47,116 nt of DNA from Herbinix sp. (GCA_029239235.1 JAQZBD010000015.1:1-47116), one strand, 5' to 3'. Shown: positions 1 through 7,907, numbered from the stretch's first letter. Translations and numbers: made by a program. Notes: a model not told the origin generated them from the letters alone.

Positions 1-577
1 TGGTGCAGATACGCTCTGCCAGCTCAGGGCTGTGGGTTACAACCAGGAGCCCTAGATTTCTTTTTTTAACGATATTCAGTGTCAACTGCCATATTTGTGC
101 CTGGGTTATTACATCCAGCATAGTACTCATTTCATCCGCAATTATAAACTCTGTTTGCGGCCCCAAGGCTCTTGCCACGCAAAAACGTTGCATTTCTCCT
201 CCAGATAATTCGCCTGGATAGCGGTTCATCCATTGCTTTTCAATTCCAATGTCTTTTAAAAAGGCTTCCTCAGGCGTCCATGCCTCAGTTAAGGTTTTTT
301 GCAGCCTCCACCTCGGATTAATCGCCTTTTCGGGGTGCTGATAGATTAACTGCACAGGACAATAACCTTCTTTCGGAAGCGGTTTTCCATTAAAAAGCAC
401 ACTGCCGGAAAAAGGCATTAAATAACCTGCCAATATCTGGGATAAGGTGCTTTTCCCACAGCCGGAAGGTCCAATTAACGCCACCCGTTCTCCGGCATTC
501 ACTCCAAAATTGACATGATTTAATACGATATTATTTATTGCATATCCAAAACTAATATCTTTCGCTTCAAGTAGCAT
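1..577 (-). CDS. Opp/Nik-type ABC transporter ATPase (NikE/OppF-like), 3' end beyond window
   Basis: Partial gene; about 192 codons are visible. I read it by translating the minus strand from an ATG at 575-577, which overlaps the end of the preceding ATPase gene by 11 bp. The protein begins MLLEAKDISFGY. It shows a Walker A motif (GPSGCGKST), a Q-loop region, the ABC signature LSGGE, Walker B ending in IIADE and a switch-histidine region (VVTHS) before the window ends. It would energise the importer encoded by the four preceding genes, as the second of two ATPases in a peptide/nickel-type (Nik/Dpp/Opp) system. Family assignment is firm; nickel as substrate is inferred from the larB-larE genes at the head of the operon. 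Confidence 0.85.
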   Translation of the reverse strand, partial: MLLEAKDISFGYAINNIVLNHVNFGVNAGERVALIGPSGCGKSTLSQILAGYLMPFSGSVLFNGKPLPKEGYCPVQLIYQHPEKAINPRWRLQKTLTEAWTPEEAFLKDIGIEKQWMNRYPGELSGGEMQRFCVARALGPQTEFIIADEMSTMLDVITQAQIWQLTLNIVKKRNLGLLVVTHSPELAERICT

Positions 578-1487
578 TACTGCAACACACCTCTCCTCCT
601 CGTAATGGTCGCATGGAAGGCTTTTCTTCACAGGCCTCCGTTCTTTGGGGACATCTTGGGGCAAAAAGACATCCTTTCGGAAGGTCACCCGCATATGGTT
701 GTGAACCTTCTATCGGTTGAAATCCGTTATGTGGCATAGCCCGCCATAATGCCTTGGTATATGGGTGACGCAAAGCATCCACCCCTGCCCTAAAATCTTT
801 TGCAGCAGCGATCTCTACTGTTGTACCGGCATAGAAAACTGCAATCCTGTCCGCATAAGCCAGTGCAAGGTCAAGATCATGAGTGATCAGCATGACTGCA
901 CAGCCCTCATCAGCTAGGGATCGAAAATGTCCCATGGCTGTCTGTGCAATCTCCTTACTCAAACCTGGTGTCGGCTCATCAGCAATAATCAGCTTTGCAT
1001 CGCCGATTACAGCAGTTGATACCAGAACACGTCTTGCCATACCTCCGGATAGCTGAAATGGATACAATTTTTTCACAAAATCAGCTAATCCATATTTCTT
1101 AAACACTGCTTCTTGTTTCTCCCTGCAGCCGTCGGCACCAATTACTTGCTGCCCTACCTTCATTAGTGGATCCAGGTATCCGACAGACTGCGGCACAAGT
1201 GCTATTTCTTTTCCTCGAAGTCGTTGCTGCTGTTTCGAGTCTAGTTTTTTACCACAATACAGCATTTCTCCCTTTACCCTTGCGTTACTGGGCAAAATCC
1301 CTAGTATTGCATTGGCTAGCAGACTTTTCCCAGAGCCGGAGGAGCCGGCAACAGCGAGAATTTCTCCTTCTTTCACAGCTACACTCAGATCACTGATTAC
1401 ATTCAGCTCCTTTTGCTCTAATCCTCGCCCATACATGAGAAAGGAAACAGACAGGTTTCGAACATCAAGTATATTCGCCGTACTCAT
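567..1487 (-). CDS. Opp/Nik-type ABC transporter ATPase (NikD/DppD-like)
   Basis: First ATPase of the importer. The reading frame is open further upstream, but I start at the ATG at 1487, which gives MSTANILDV and has AGGAGG a few bases upstream; that site lies between this gene and the permease stop at 1501. The protein has Walker A (GSSGSGKS), signature LSGGM, Walker B (LIIADEP), a switch histidine (LITHD) and the cysteine-containing C-terminal tail (CLFAPRCPQRTEAC) typical of Dpp/Opp/Nik ATPases. ATP hydrolysis would drive uptake through the two membrane subunits. Tight spacing with its neighbours indicates one transcript. Substrate is not encoded in this subunit; nickel or a nickel chelate is suggested by the linked lar genes. 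Confidence 0.88.
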   Translation of the reverse strand: MSTANILDVRNLSVSFLMYGRGLEQKELNVISDLSVAVKEGEILAVAGSSGSGKSLLANAILGILPSNARVKGEMLYCGKKLDSKQQQRLRGKEIALVPQSVGYLDPLMKVGQQVIGADGCREKQEAVFKKYGLADFVKKLYPFQLSGGMARRVLVSTAVIGDAKLIIADEPTPGLSKEIAQTAMGHFRSLADEGCAVMLITHDLDLALAYADRIAVFYAGTTVEIAAAKDFRAGVDALRHPYTKALWRAMPHNGFQPIEGSQPYAGDLPKGCLFAPRCPQRTEACEEKPSMRPLRGGEVCCSNAT

Positions 1488-1500
1488 CTTAGTTCCTCCT

Positions 1501-2343
1501 TTACTCCTGTGCACTGCCAGGATCCATGAGCAGCTTAATTTGCTCACCCAGTTTATCAAACAACATTACAACAATAACCAGCATTACCCCGGGAAAAAAC
1601 ACCAGCCACCACATTCCGGTGGCAATATGTTTGAGTGCTTCCGATAAAATAATACCAATTGCCGGGGCATCTATTGGCAGCCCAAAGCCTAAGAAAGTCA
1701 AGCCTGCTTCATGCAGGATAGCATGAGGAAATAGTAAGATTAATCCAATTATGAATTGGGGCAGAACATGGGGAACAATATGGCGCAATGCCACCTGTAG
1801 CTTACTGGTACCGAATTTTCGGGAAGCCTTTACATATTGTGCGTTTCTGACCTGCATCACCTCTCCTCGAATGATTCGGGTTAGATTTGGCCAGTGTGTT
1901 ACGGCAACCCCTATGATGACACCTTTTAATCCTCCCCCCAGCATAAAGGAGATCAGCATGAGCAGCACCATATGAGGAACTCCCATGAATAGATCCACAA
2001 AATAAGAAACAACCTTATCTACCCAGCCCCCTGCGGTTGCCGCAAGCAGTCCCAGCGCGAGCGCCATAAAAGCGCTGACCGTTGCTGCCAGCATGCCAAT
2101 CAGAATACTGGTAGACAGTCCTTTCATGGAACGAAAAAACATGTCCCTGCCCAAATAATCTGTTCCAAAGGGATGCGTGAAAGAAGGAACCATTTTTTTT
2201 GCTGAGTAATCAGGCGCATAAAGCTCCGGACTCATTACTATCCCAAAGATAGAAATGCTTACGAGCAGTAATATAATAACACCTGCCAAAACCACAGTTT
2301 TCGTTCTTCGGTTTAATTTGCTATTCATTCTGAGATTTTTCAT
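1501..2343 (-). CDS. ABC transporter permease (NikC/DppC-like)
   Basis: Inner-membrane permease of the binding-protein-dependent importer, about 280 aa. I choose the ATG at 2343 (MKNLRMNSK), which forms an ATGA overlap with the stop of the upstream permease and has a GGGAGGGAGGG stretch just before it. One N-terminal membrane segment (about residues 17-37) is followed by the FGTDYLGRD motif region usual in DppC/NikC proteins, several hydrophobic segments and the EAA-type loop around VRNAQYVKASRKFGTS. The ATGA overlap suggests translational coupling and equal production of the two permeases. The family is clear; the transported compound is not fixed by the sequence. Confidence 0.87.
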   Translation of the reverse strand: MKNLRMNSKLNRRTKTVVLAGVIILLLVSISIFGIVMSPELYAPDYSAKKMVPSFTHPFGTDYLGRDMFFRSMKGLSTSILIGMLAATVSAFMALALGLLAATAGGWVDKVVSYFVDLFMGVPHMVLLMLISFMLGGGLKGVIIGVAVTHWPNLTRIIRGEVMQVRNAQYVKASRKFGTSKLQVALRHIVPHVLPQFIIGLILLFPHAILHEAGLTFLGFGLPIDAPAIGIILSEALKHIATGMWWLVFFPGVMLVIVVMLFDKLGEQIKLLMDPGSAQE

Positions 2344-3326
2344 CCGAGCTTCCCTCCCTCCCGAATCTGGGGGTTTAGTATCCCGTATAGAAGGTTTGCA
2401 ATCAAATTGCCAGCAAACACAAATAGAACGGAACATAACGCTATACCGAGCAGTAACGGAACATCCCCCTTTAAACCGGCAGCACTCGCAGCGCTACCCA
2501 ATCCGGGATAAGAAAAGACATTTTCCGCCAGAACACTTCCGCCAAATAGTTCGCTAATAGACGCAAACTGCAGCGTTATGGCAGGAATGGCTATATTCCT
2601 AAGCCCATGCCTTCTTATTAATGTCCATTTACTTTCTCCGCGTGCTTTTGCAAATAATACATAATCCATTTTCAAAACATCAATAATTTTCTGTCTGGTA
2701 TGCAAAGCGATACCGGAGATTCCGGTAATACTAAGAGTGAAAGCAGGCAATATGAGATGGTGAACCCTTTCCAATAATGTCACCTCACTGGATAGCTTTC
2801 CAATCGGTACTGACAACCCAATGGGAAACCACCCAAGTACTACTGAGAACAGCATGAGAAACAAGAGACCAATCCAGAAAGTGGGCGTAGAGGATAACAC
2901 AAAGCATAACGCTTTAACACACTTATCAAAAATACTACCCTGCATTGCTCCGGACATAACGCCCAGTAAGAATCCAAAGATACCGGACAGCAGCCAGGCC
3001 ACCGCCATCAGCGTAAGGGAGGCTAGAAAACGGCTCCCCAGGATCTCTGTTACCGGCTTCTGATAGGAGATTGAGGTACCCATATCACCTTTTATCAGAT
3101 TAGAAAGCCATGTAAAATAACGTTCGACCGGCGGGTTGTTCAACCCCCAATACTCCGCAATATTATCTCTTTGTTCCTGAGATACGTTTGACTCGGCACC
3201 CACATATGCATCGATTGGATCAATGGGGGAAGAGATAACTAATAGAAATGTAACCATGCTAACCCCAACCAATAAGAGTACCATCCGAATCAAAGTACTG
3301 ATTGCTTGCTTCAAAAGCTGATTCAT
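2340..3326 (-). CDS. ABC transporter permease (NikB/DppB-like)
   Basis: Inner-membrane permease, about 328 aa, partner of the NikC/DppC-like protein. Several in-frame ATGs lie close together; I favour the one at 3326 (MNQLLKQ) because GGAG sits nine bases upstream, though a start at 3335 or 3350 would add only a few residues. It has the N-terminal membrane helix, a periplasmic stretch and the conserved core with MDYVLFAKARGESKWTLI (EAA loop) and FSYPGLGSAASAAGLKGD, typical of DppB/NikB. A perfect 10-bp stem-loop lies between this gene and the preceding binding protein, a common arrangement for setting unequal expression of binding protein and permeases. Confidence 0.86.
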   Translation of the reverse strand: MNQLLKQAISTLIRMVLLLVGVSMVTFLLVISSPIDPIDAYVGAESNVSQEQRDNIAEYWGLNNPPVERYFTWLSNLIKGDMGTSISYQKPVTEILGSRFLASLTLMAVAWLLSGIFGFLLGVMSGAMQGSIFDKCVKALCFVLSSTPTFWIGLLFLMLFSVVLGWFPIGLSVPIGKLSSEVTLLERVHHLILPAFTLSITGISGIALHTRQKIIDVLKMDYVLFAKARGESKWTLIRRHGLRNIAIPAITLQFASISELFGGSVLAENVFSYPGLGSAASAAGLKGDVPLLLGIALCSVLFVFAGNLIANLLYGILNPQIREGGKLG

Positions 3327-3355
3327 TGAATTCATCTCCATTCCTGGCATACCAT

Positions 3356-3385
3356 CGGGACTTGAATTCGTTAACTCAAGTCCCG
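3356..3385 (-). promoter_or_regulatory. Intra-operon stem-loop between binding protein and permease
   Basis: Perfect inverted repeat CGGGACTTGA / TCAAGTCCCG with a 10-nt loop in the 56-bp gap between the lipoprotein stop (3407) and the first permease. On the coding strand it is not followed by a T-tract, so it is more likely an mRNA-stabilising or partial-attenuation hairpin than a full terminator; on the opposite strand it is followed by TTTTTT. Confidence 0.65.
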
Positions 3386-3406
3386 TCTGATTTTTTCTAA
3401 TTTACT

Positions 3407-5038
3407 TTAATTTGTTAACGTCCATTCATTAAGGTTCTGAATTACGGGTGCCCCGTGGCCATGAGGATGAATCCTTTGTGTACCAAGATCTAATCCGTCC
3501 CGTACAAAATATGTATGATCAATATTGACCAGCCAAAGGTAAGGGAAGTCAACGTTTGCCCCGGTAGTTCCGTCATACTGCGCCTTTTTACATAGCTCAA
3601 TTGCCTCATCCTCTGAAGTGGCTGCCAGCATGGCATCCAGATATCCGTCAACCGTGGGATTACGATACATGGCGGAATTGCTCAAATTCACTACATCAGC
3701 ACCCGCAAATGAAGAATGGAACGCATTGTATACATCTATGAAGCTGTAATCTCCCGTACCAATACAAGTGGGCACATTTCTTCCAATCTGCTTGCAGGTG
3801 CTCCAGTCAAGAGCCTCGGCAATGATATTGATGCCAAGGGGCTTAGCATTTTCACTGAGGGCTACCGCTAAATTATAGCGCTGTAAATCATCCGTACGAC
3901 CGGTGATACGAAATTCACACTTAAGTCCATTCTTTTCACGGATACCGTCACCATCCGTATCTATCCATCCTGCTTCTTCCAGCAGAGCCTTTGCTTCTTC
4001 AACCTGTCCGTCCTTAAGTCCAGGCTCCTCATTTGCCCAGGGTAGTCCTTCGAAACGTACCCAGCTTGCGGTACCGATTCCATTGAGAGCATTATCAATG
4101 ATCTCCTTACGGCTGATTCCAATATTCAAGGCTTTTCTAACAATTGGATCCGAAGTAACATTGTTTCCAACTGTTTCACCGGCAGAGTTTACAGTTTCCG
4201 GAGCAGTAGGCAGGTTAAAGCCACGGTTATCCGAAGTCTTGATATTTACGATATGCATTCCATTAACAGTTTCCTTCGCATATTCAGGATTTACCATAAC
4301 TAAATCCAGTTGACCGGACTTTGCTGCAGCAAGGGCAGTTTCTTCATCAATGCTTAGGAATGTAATTTGTTTAAATTGTGATTGTGTTCCATAGTAATAC
4401 TCATTGGGTTCCACAATGAGCTGCTGTCCCACATCCAACTGTTTTACTTTAAACGGTCCGGTTCCAACCGGGTTAGATGCATAGGTATCGTTATAGGCAT
4501 GTTCCGGCACAATTCCCAGCAGGGCTACCGTACGGGTAAAGGGCGAATAAGCCTTATTCAGTGTAAACTGCACCTTATTACCCTGGGTAACCTCTGCTTT
4601 CTCCAGCATAGTTAAATCCACGCTGGAACCACTAACCTTAGCCGTATTGAAGGTAAATACTACATCTTCCGGTGTCAGAGACTGTCCATCAGAAAATTTA
4701 ACATCCCCACGAAGAGTAAAGGTATAAATCAATCCATCCTCACTTACCTTATAATCTGTGGCTAAATCACATTCTGTCTTAACCTCTGTGGTTATTTTCA
4801 AAAGCGAAGTATGAAACAAATCATAGCCAAGGGTACCAGATCCGGTGCAGGGATCAAAATTACCGTCAGCAAACTCACTGCCAATAGAAATGACAAGAGA
4901 ATCTTGTGATATTGATGAAGAAGACTCGGGTGCTGGTGTTACTGTCTCCTCATTGTTATTCGAATTTCCCATACAACCTGTCAATGCAGATAAGCTTAAT
5001 GTTGCTAAGATAAATAGCAAAGTTATTCTTTTGCGCAT
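3407..5038 (-). CDS. Extracellular solute-binding lipoprotein, peptide/nickel family (SBP family 5)
   Basis: Binding lipoprotein of 543 aa that would capture substrate at the cell surface for the downstream permeases. The N-terminus is a lipoprotein signal with lipobox LTGC (cysteine at about residue 22), followed by a low-complexity Asn/Glu/Ser linker. The body has family-5 features: the VSEDGLIYTFTLRGDVKFSDG region, LTPEDVVFTFN and the PVGTGPFKV motif. GGAGG precedes the start. It begins only 22 bp after larE, so it is co-transcribed with the nickel-pincer cofactor genes. Known family members bind dipeptides, oligosaccharides or nickel chelates; genome context makes nickel the best guess, but the metal-site residues cannot be judged from sequence alone. 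Confidence 0.85.
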   Translation of the reverse strand: MRKRITLLFILATLSLSALTGCMGNSNNNEETVTPAPESSSSISQDSLVISIGSEFADGNFDPCTGSGTLGYDLFHTSLLKITTEVKTECDLATDYKVSEDGLIYTFTLRGDVKFSDGQSLTPEDVVFTFNTAKVSGSSVDLTMLEKAEVTQGNKVQFTLNKAYSPFTRTVALLGIVPEHAYNDTYASNPVGTGPFKVKQLDVGQQLIVEPNEYYYGTQSQFKQITFLSIDEETALAAAKSGQLDLVMVNPEYAKETVNGMHIVNIKTSDNRGFNLPTAPETVNSAGETVGNNVTSDPIVRKALNIGISRKEIIDNALNGIGTASWVRFEGLPWANEEPGLKDGQVEEAKALLEEAGWIDTDGDGIREKNGLKCEFRITGRTDDLQRYNLAVALSENAKPLGINIIAEALDWSTCKQIGRNVPTCIGTGDYSFIDVYNAFHSSFAGADVVNLSNSAMYRNPTVDGYLDAMLAATSEDEAIELCKKAQYDGTTGANVDFPYLWLVNIDHTYFVRDGLDLGTQRIHPHGHGAPVIQNLNEWTLTN

Positions 5039-5060
5039 TCATACAACCTCCATATTATAT

Positions 5061-5912
5061 TTAAATCGTATTCAATTGCAAATTCCCTTGTATCTTCTTT
5101 TCTTCCTCCTCAAGAACTTCATTCATGCTACCGGTTCGATATCCAAGAATATCTAAGGATGTATATGTAAAACCAATTTCCTTAAATTTTTGACCGATCA
5201 GGTCCAGAACTTCCGTATTAAAGAATTTCTCTCTTTCTTGAGGGGCAACTTCAATTCTAGCTATTTCTCCATGATGTCTCACTCTTACTTGTCTAATCCC
5301 CATATCAAGTAAATACTGTTCTGCCTCATCTACCATCTTGAGCTTTGGTGCAGTAATATTATTTCCATAAGGAAATCTTGAGGATAAGCATGCAAATGCT
5401 GGTTTATTCCAAGTAGTAAGCCCCAGCTCCTTCGAAAGCACCCGGACATCTTCTTTCGTCAGCCTTGCCTCCTTCAACGGACTGATAACCTCCAATTCCC
5501 TGGCAGCTTGCATTCCAGGTCTATAATCACCATCATCATCGATATTGGAACCATCATAAACATAATTGATCTGATTCTCTTTTGCTATCGCATTAATTTT
5601 TGAAAATAACTCTTTTTTACAAAAATAGCATCTGTTGACCGGGTTGCTTGCAAACCCTTCGATATCCAGTTCTTCTGAAGATATAATCAAATGCTTTACT
5701 CCAATTGTCTTTGCATATTCTATTGCTTCCTTCAATTCTCTCTCCGGATAAGTTGATGAGGTAGCTGTTACCGCAATCATATTATCCCCTAGTACATCAT
5801 GAACAACTTTGATTAAGAACGTGCTATCAACCCCACCTGAATAAGCTACTGCGGCACTGCCTCTTTTCATAATATTATCTTTTAGTAGCTGAAATTTTTC
5901 TTGTAATTGCAT
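5061..5912 (-). CDS. larE: ATP-dependent sacrificial/catalytic sulfur transferase LarE
   Basis: LarE, 283 aa. In nickel-pincer nucleotide synthesis LarE adenylates the pyridinium dicarboxylate mononucleotide made by LarB and converts its carboxylates to thiocarboxylates. The PP-loop SGGVDS is at residues 25-30. Cysteines occur at 95 and 98 (NRCYFCKK) and at 175 in PAFACLSSR, the position of the sacrificial cysteine of the Lactobacillus enzyme. A three-cysteine set is reported for LarE variants that hold an iron-sulfur cluster and act catalytically instead of consuming their own cysteine; I infer that type here. It sits 63 bp after larB and 22 bp before the binding lipoprotein. Confidence 0.93.
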   Translation of the reverse strand: MQLQEKFQLLKDNIMKRGSAAVAYSGGVDSTFLIKVVHDVLGDNMIAVTATSSTYPERELKEAIEYAKTIGVKHLIISSEELDIEGFASNPVNRCYFCKKELFSKINAIAKENQINYVYDGSNIDDDGDYRPGMQAARELEVISPLKEARLTKEDVRVLSKELGLTTWNKPAFACLSSRFPYGNNITAPKLKMVDEAEQYLLDMGIRQVRVRHHGEIARIEVAPQEREKFFNTEVLDLIGQKFKEIGFTYTSLDILGYRTGSMNEVLEEEEKKIQGNLQLNTI

Positions 5913-5975
5913 AGTTAATTTTTCCTTTCCTGATTCCTTATTTTAATTATTATTTTTACTTTATTTTTGCACCAT

Positions 5976-6725
5976 TTAATTTTTTTCTACTGCTAATCTG
6001 TTAATCTGAGTTGCCATATACCCAGCCCCATATCCATTATCAATATTTACAACAGCAATTCCATTGGCGCAAGAGTTTATCATTGTAAGTAAAGCCGATA
6101 TCCCCTGCATATTTGCACCATATCCGATGGAAGTAGGTACCGCTATCACAGGTTTACTAACAAGACCACCGATTACGCTCGCCATCGCGCCTTCCATTCC
6201 GGCAACCGCAACGACACAATTTGCTGATTGAATCACATCCAGCCTTGCCAAAAGACGATGAAGTCCGCTTACTCCAACATCATAAATTCGTTCAACATGG
6301 CTTCCAAAATACTCTGCTGTCTGTGCCGCCTCCTCTGCAACCGCAATATCAGCAGTACCTGCAGTACATACGGCTATTTTTCCAACTTTTACCTTCCCTT
6401 CTTTCTCTATTTTGATAATCCTAGAGAGGGGATCGTATTCTGCCTGGGCGAATTCTTTCTGAATGAATTCATATTGTTCCTGAGAAGCTCTGGTACCAAA
6501 TACCTCTCCATCCTCCTGATAAAGTCTCTTAAATATTTCTAATAAATGTTCCTTTGATTTACCGCTGCAAAATATAACTTCAGCAAATCCGGATCTCAAT
6601 TTTCGATGAGTGTCCAGCTTTGCAAATCCCAACTCTTCAAAGGGCTCTCGACAGAAATATTTCTCGGCAGCTTCCACCGACAGTTCACCTGCTTTTACTT
6701 TTTCCAATATTTCTTTAGCTTGCAT
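5976..6725 (-). CDS. larB: Nickel-pincer cofactor biosynthesis protein LarB
   Basis: LarB, 249 aa, the enzyme that carboxylates the nicotinate ring of nicotinic acid adenine dinucleotide and releases AMP, starting the nickel-pincer nucleotide pathway. The N-terminal half (about 1-115) is the LarB-specific region; the C-terminal half is PurE-like, with VAVAGMEGAMASVIGGL and PTSIGYGANMQG. The conserved cysteine in NSCANGIAVVNIDNGYGAG matches the residue reported to add to the nicotinate ring. GGGAGGAAAG precedes the ATG. The gene is separated from DUF3842 by a 261-bp structured leader-like gap. Function is well supported by the family; the identity of the final enzyme served is inferred from the larA homologue at 40 kb. 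Confidence 0.94.
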   Translation of the reverse strand: MQAKEILEKVKAGELSVEAAEKYFCREPFEELGFAKLDTHRKLRSGFAEVIFCSGKSKEHLLEIFKRLYQEDGEVFGTRASQEQYEFIQKEFAQAEYDPLSRIIKIEKEGKVKVGKIAVCTAGTADIAVAEEAAQTAEYFGSHVERIYDVGVSGLHRLLARLDVIQSANCVVAVAGMEGAMASVIGGLVSKPVIAVPTSIGYGANMQGISALLTMINSCANGIAVVNIDNGYGAGYMATQINRLAVEKN

Positions 6726-6986
6726 TCTTTCCTCCCTGAATGATTCCTATATTAACATAACTTTATTAACGTTCCTTTTTGACAATAGGCTAAGTTATAT
6801 ATGATAAAAAGCTATAAAAACAGTACCCACCTCCTGGTGAATATATGCCTTCATAGCCTTTTCATCTCTTATAATTTACTGATTAATTAAATAACATTTA
6901 CCCTTTACATTAAATACGGACATAACTTCTGTTATGATTTGCTTTCTGCAATTATCCGTACTCTATTAGCCGACCTGTACTCCACA
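6726..6986 (-). other. Intergenic stretch with possible leader structures upstream of larB
   Basis: No ORF. On the minus strand the first part folds on paper as an outer stem TACGGA/TCCGTA (6955-6960 with 6915-6920) enclosing TTGC-agaaa-GCAA and ATAAC-agaa-GTTAT. About 45 nt further on, a GATGAAAAGGCTAT arm pairs imperfectly with ATAGCTTTTTATC and encloses a CACC-agga-GGTG hairpin. I do not recognise a known riboswitch. It may be an RNA leader or processing region for larB. Confidence 0.35.
6915..6949 (+). repeat. Short imperfect intergenic repeat, copy 1
   Basis: A 35-bp segment that matches 28 of 35 bases of 9051-9085. Both copies lie in non-coding DNA just 3' of a minus-strand gene (DUF3842 here, the MFS gene there). 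The shared core contains ACTTCT, TTATGAT and TTTCTGC. Nature unknown. Confidence 0.55.
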
Positions 6987-7397
6987 TCACTCCGTGATCT
7001 GCAATACTTGGTTGACTGCCTCTTCGATATATTCTGGCAGCTTTTTTTCAGTAACTCCAATTACCGTAGCATGACATCGATTCATAGGAATCAGAATTAG
7101 TCTGGCCTGACTTGATGATACGGCTTCCGCCATTTTGGGCGTGACTTCACCAAACATGGAATTCGCCATTACGATACCGATTGGACCAACAATCACATCT
7201 GCATACCTGCAATTATAAACTACAGCATTTTCACCGGTGGCAGCATCCACTCCTGCTCTTCCTTTTAACATGTTTGTTGTGGCCGCAGAGTTTGTTCCTA
7301 CCGCAATAATGTTAACATTTTTACACTTATTACTGATTGCTTCCACGAGACTTCTTCCAACGCCGCCGCCCTGTCCGTCAATTACCAAAACATTCAT
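6987..7397 (-). CDS. DUF3842 family protein
   Basis: Small soluble protein of 136 aa from the ATG at 7397 (MNVLVIDGQGGGVGRSLV); the frame opens seven codons earlier, but GAGG sits six bases before this ATG. I recognise the DUF3842 family from the N-terminal glycine-rich nucleotide-binding-like loop DGQGGGVG (about residues 7-14) and the later GPIGIVMANSMFGEVTP segment. No reaction is known to me for this family. It is the first gene after the promoter at 7539-7569 and leads the larB-larE-transporter operon, so a role in cofactor or nickel handling is possible. It is far too short to be LarC and has no histidine-rich region, so it does not replace LarC by sequence. Confidence 0.8.
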   Translation of the reverse strand: MNVLVIDGQGGGVGRSLVEAISNKCKNVNIIAVGTNSAATTNMLKGRAGVDAATGENAVVYNCRYADVIVGPIGIVMANSMFGEVTPKMAEAVSSSQARLILIPMNRCHATVIGVTEKKLPEYIEEAVNQVLQITE

Positions 7398-7538
7398 TTT
7401 ATACCTCTTATACCTCATGATATAATATTAAAGACTTTTTTACAGCATACATAGATTCAATCCTTGTATGCCATTTCCATATTCAGTATTGTTAAGCTTT
7501 TTCTCAACGAGATAGCGACTTTGTCCAACACTTTTTTG

Positions 7539-7569
7539 ATTATACCATATGAACCGGGTGCTATGTCAA
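7539..7569 (-). promoter_or_regulatory. Sigma-A promoter of the lar operon
   Basis: On the minus strand, a consensus TTGACA (7564-7569) and a consensus TATAAT (7539-7544) are separated by 19 bp, slightly long. It lies about 140 bp upstream of the DUF3842 start. The long spacer and an operator just upstream would suit a promoter needing activation or other control. Confidence 0.65.
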
Positions 7570-7590
7570 CAAATTAAGAAGAATAAATAC

Positions 7591-7602
7591 GCAAACGTTA
7601 TC
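7591..7602. promoter_or_regulatory. LacI-type operator-like site at lar promoter
   Basis: GCAAACGTTATC matches nine of the first nine bases of the perfect palindrome GCAAACGTTTGC found at the tpi-larA promoter (42356-42367). It lies 21 bp upstream of the lar -35 box. The adjacent gene encodes a LacI-family regulator. A catabolite cre site bound by CcpA is an alternative reading. Confidence 0.5.
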
Positions 7603-7704
7603 ATAAACAAATTTTCTCTTTTGCTGGTTATCTACAGTTGCCGCAAAGACATTTTACACATTTTCCCATTAATGACATTATCATTATAGCAAGTCAGATT
7701 TTAC

Positions 7705-7716
7705 TCAAACGTTTGC
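7705..7716. promoter_or_regulatory. LacI-type operator-like site upstream of lacI-type gene
   Basis: TCAAACGTTTGC differs at one base from the palindrome GCAAACGTTTGC. It lies 200 bp before the regulator start and just upstream of a TATAAT at 7751-7756, so it may serve autoregulation or, with the site at 7591, DNA looping at the lar promoter. Confidence 0.55.
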
Positions 7717-7761
7717 ATATTTTACACTCGTAATGTTATACTTAACTTTGTATAATATAAG

Positions 7762-7851
7762 TTATCGGAAGTTGAACTATACTTCCGATAAAAGGCGCTG
7801 TATTTGCGCCGTGCATCCCGATTATAGGAAGCTGAATTTGCTTCCTATAAT
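7762..7851 (+). promoter_or_regulatory. Tandem hairpin leader of the LacI-type gene
   Basis: Three perfect inverted repeats in a row. Hairpin 1: TTATCGGAAGT (7762-7772) with ACTTCCGATAA (7781-7791). Hairpin 2: GGCGC (7794-7798) with GCGCC (7806-7810). Hairpin 3: ATTATAGGAAGC (7821-7832) with GCTTCCTATAAT (7840-7851). Hairpins 1 and 3 are related copies whose differences are paired (C:G to A:T and T:A to C:G), keeping the stems intact. A degenerate third relative follows at about 7854-7880. Confidence 0.7.
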
Positions 7852-7907
7852 ATACGTTATAAGAAGGTTCAGTTATACTTAATTTCTTTCATAATAGAGG
7901 TGATTTC

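Larger units (their letters stand above)
7419..7907. other. Divergent intergenic control region between lar operon and lacI-type gene
   Basis: A 489-bp gene-free stretch. It holds the minus-strand sigma-A promoter of the lar operon, two LacI-type operator sequences and, on the plus strand, the hairpin-rich leader of the regulator gene; each is listed separately. I see nothing further of note between 7419 and 7538. Confidence 0.8.

Noticed and set aside
6987-7397. Reading the gene upstream of larB as larC
   Set aside because: At 136 aa it is far too short for LarC, and its DGQGGGVG start matches DUF3842 instead.
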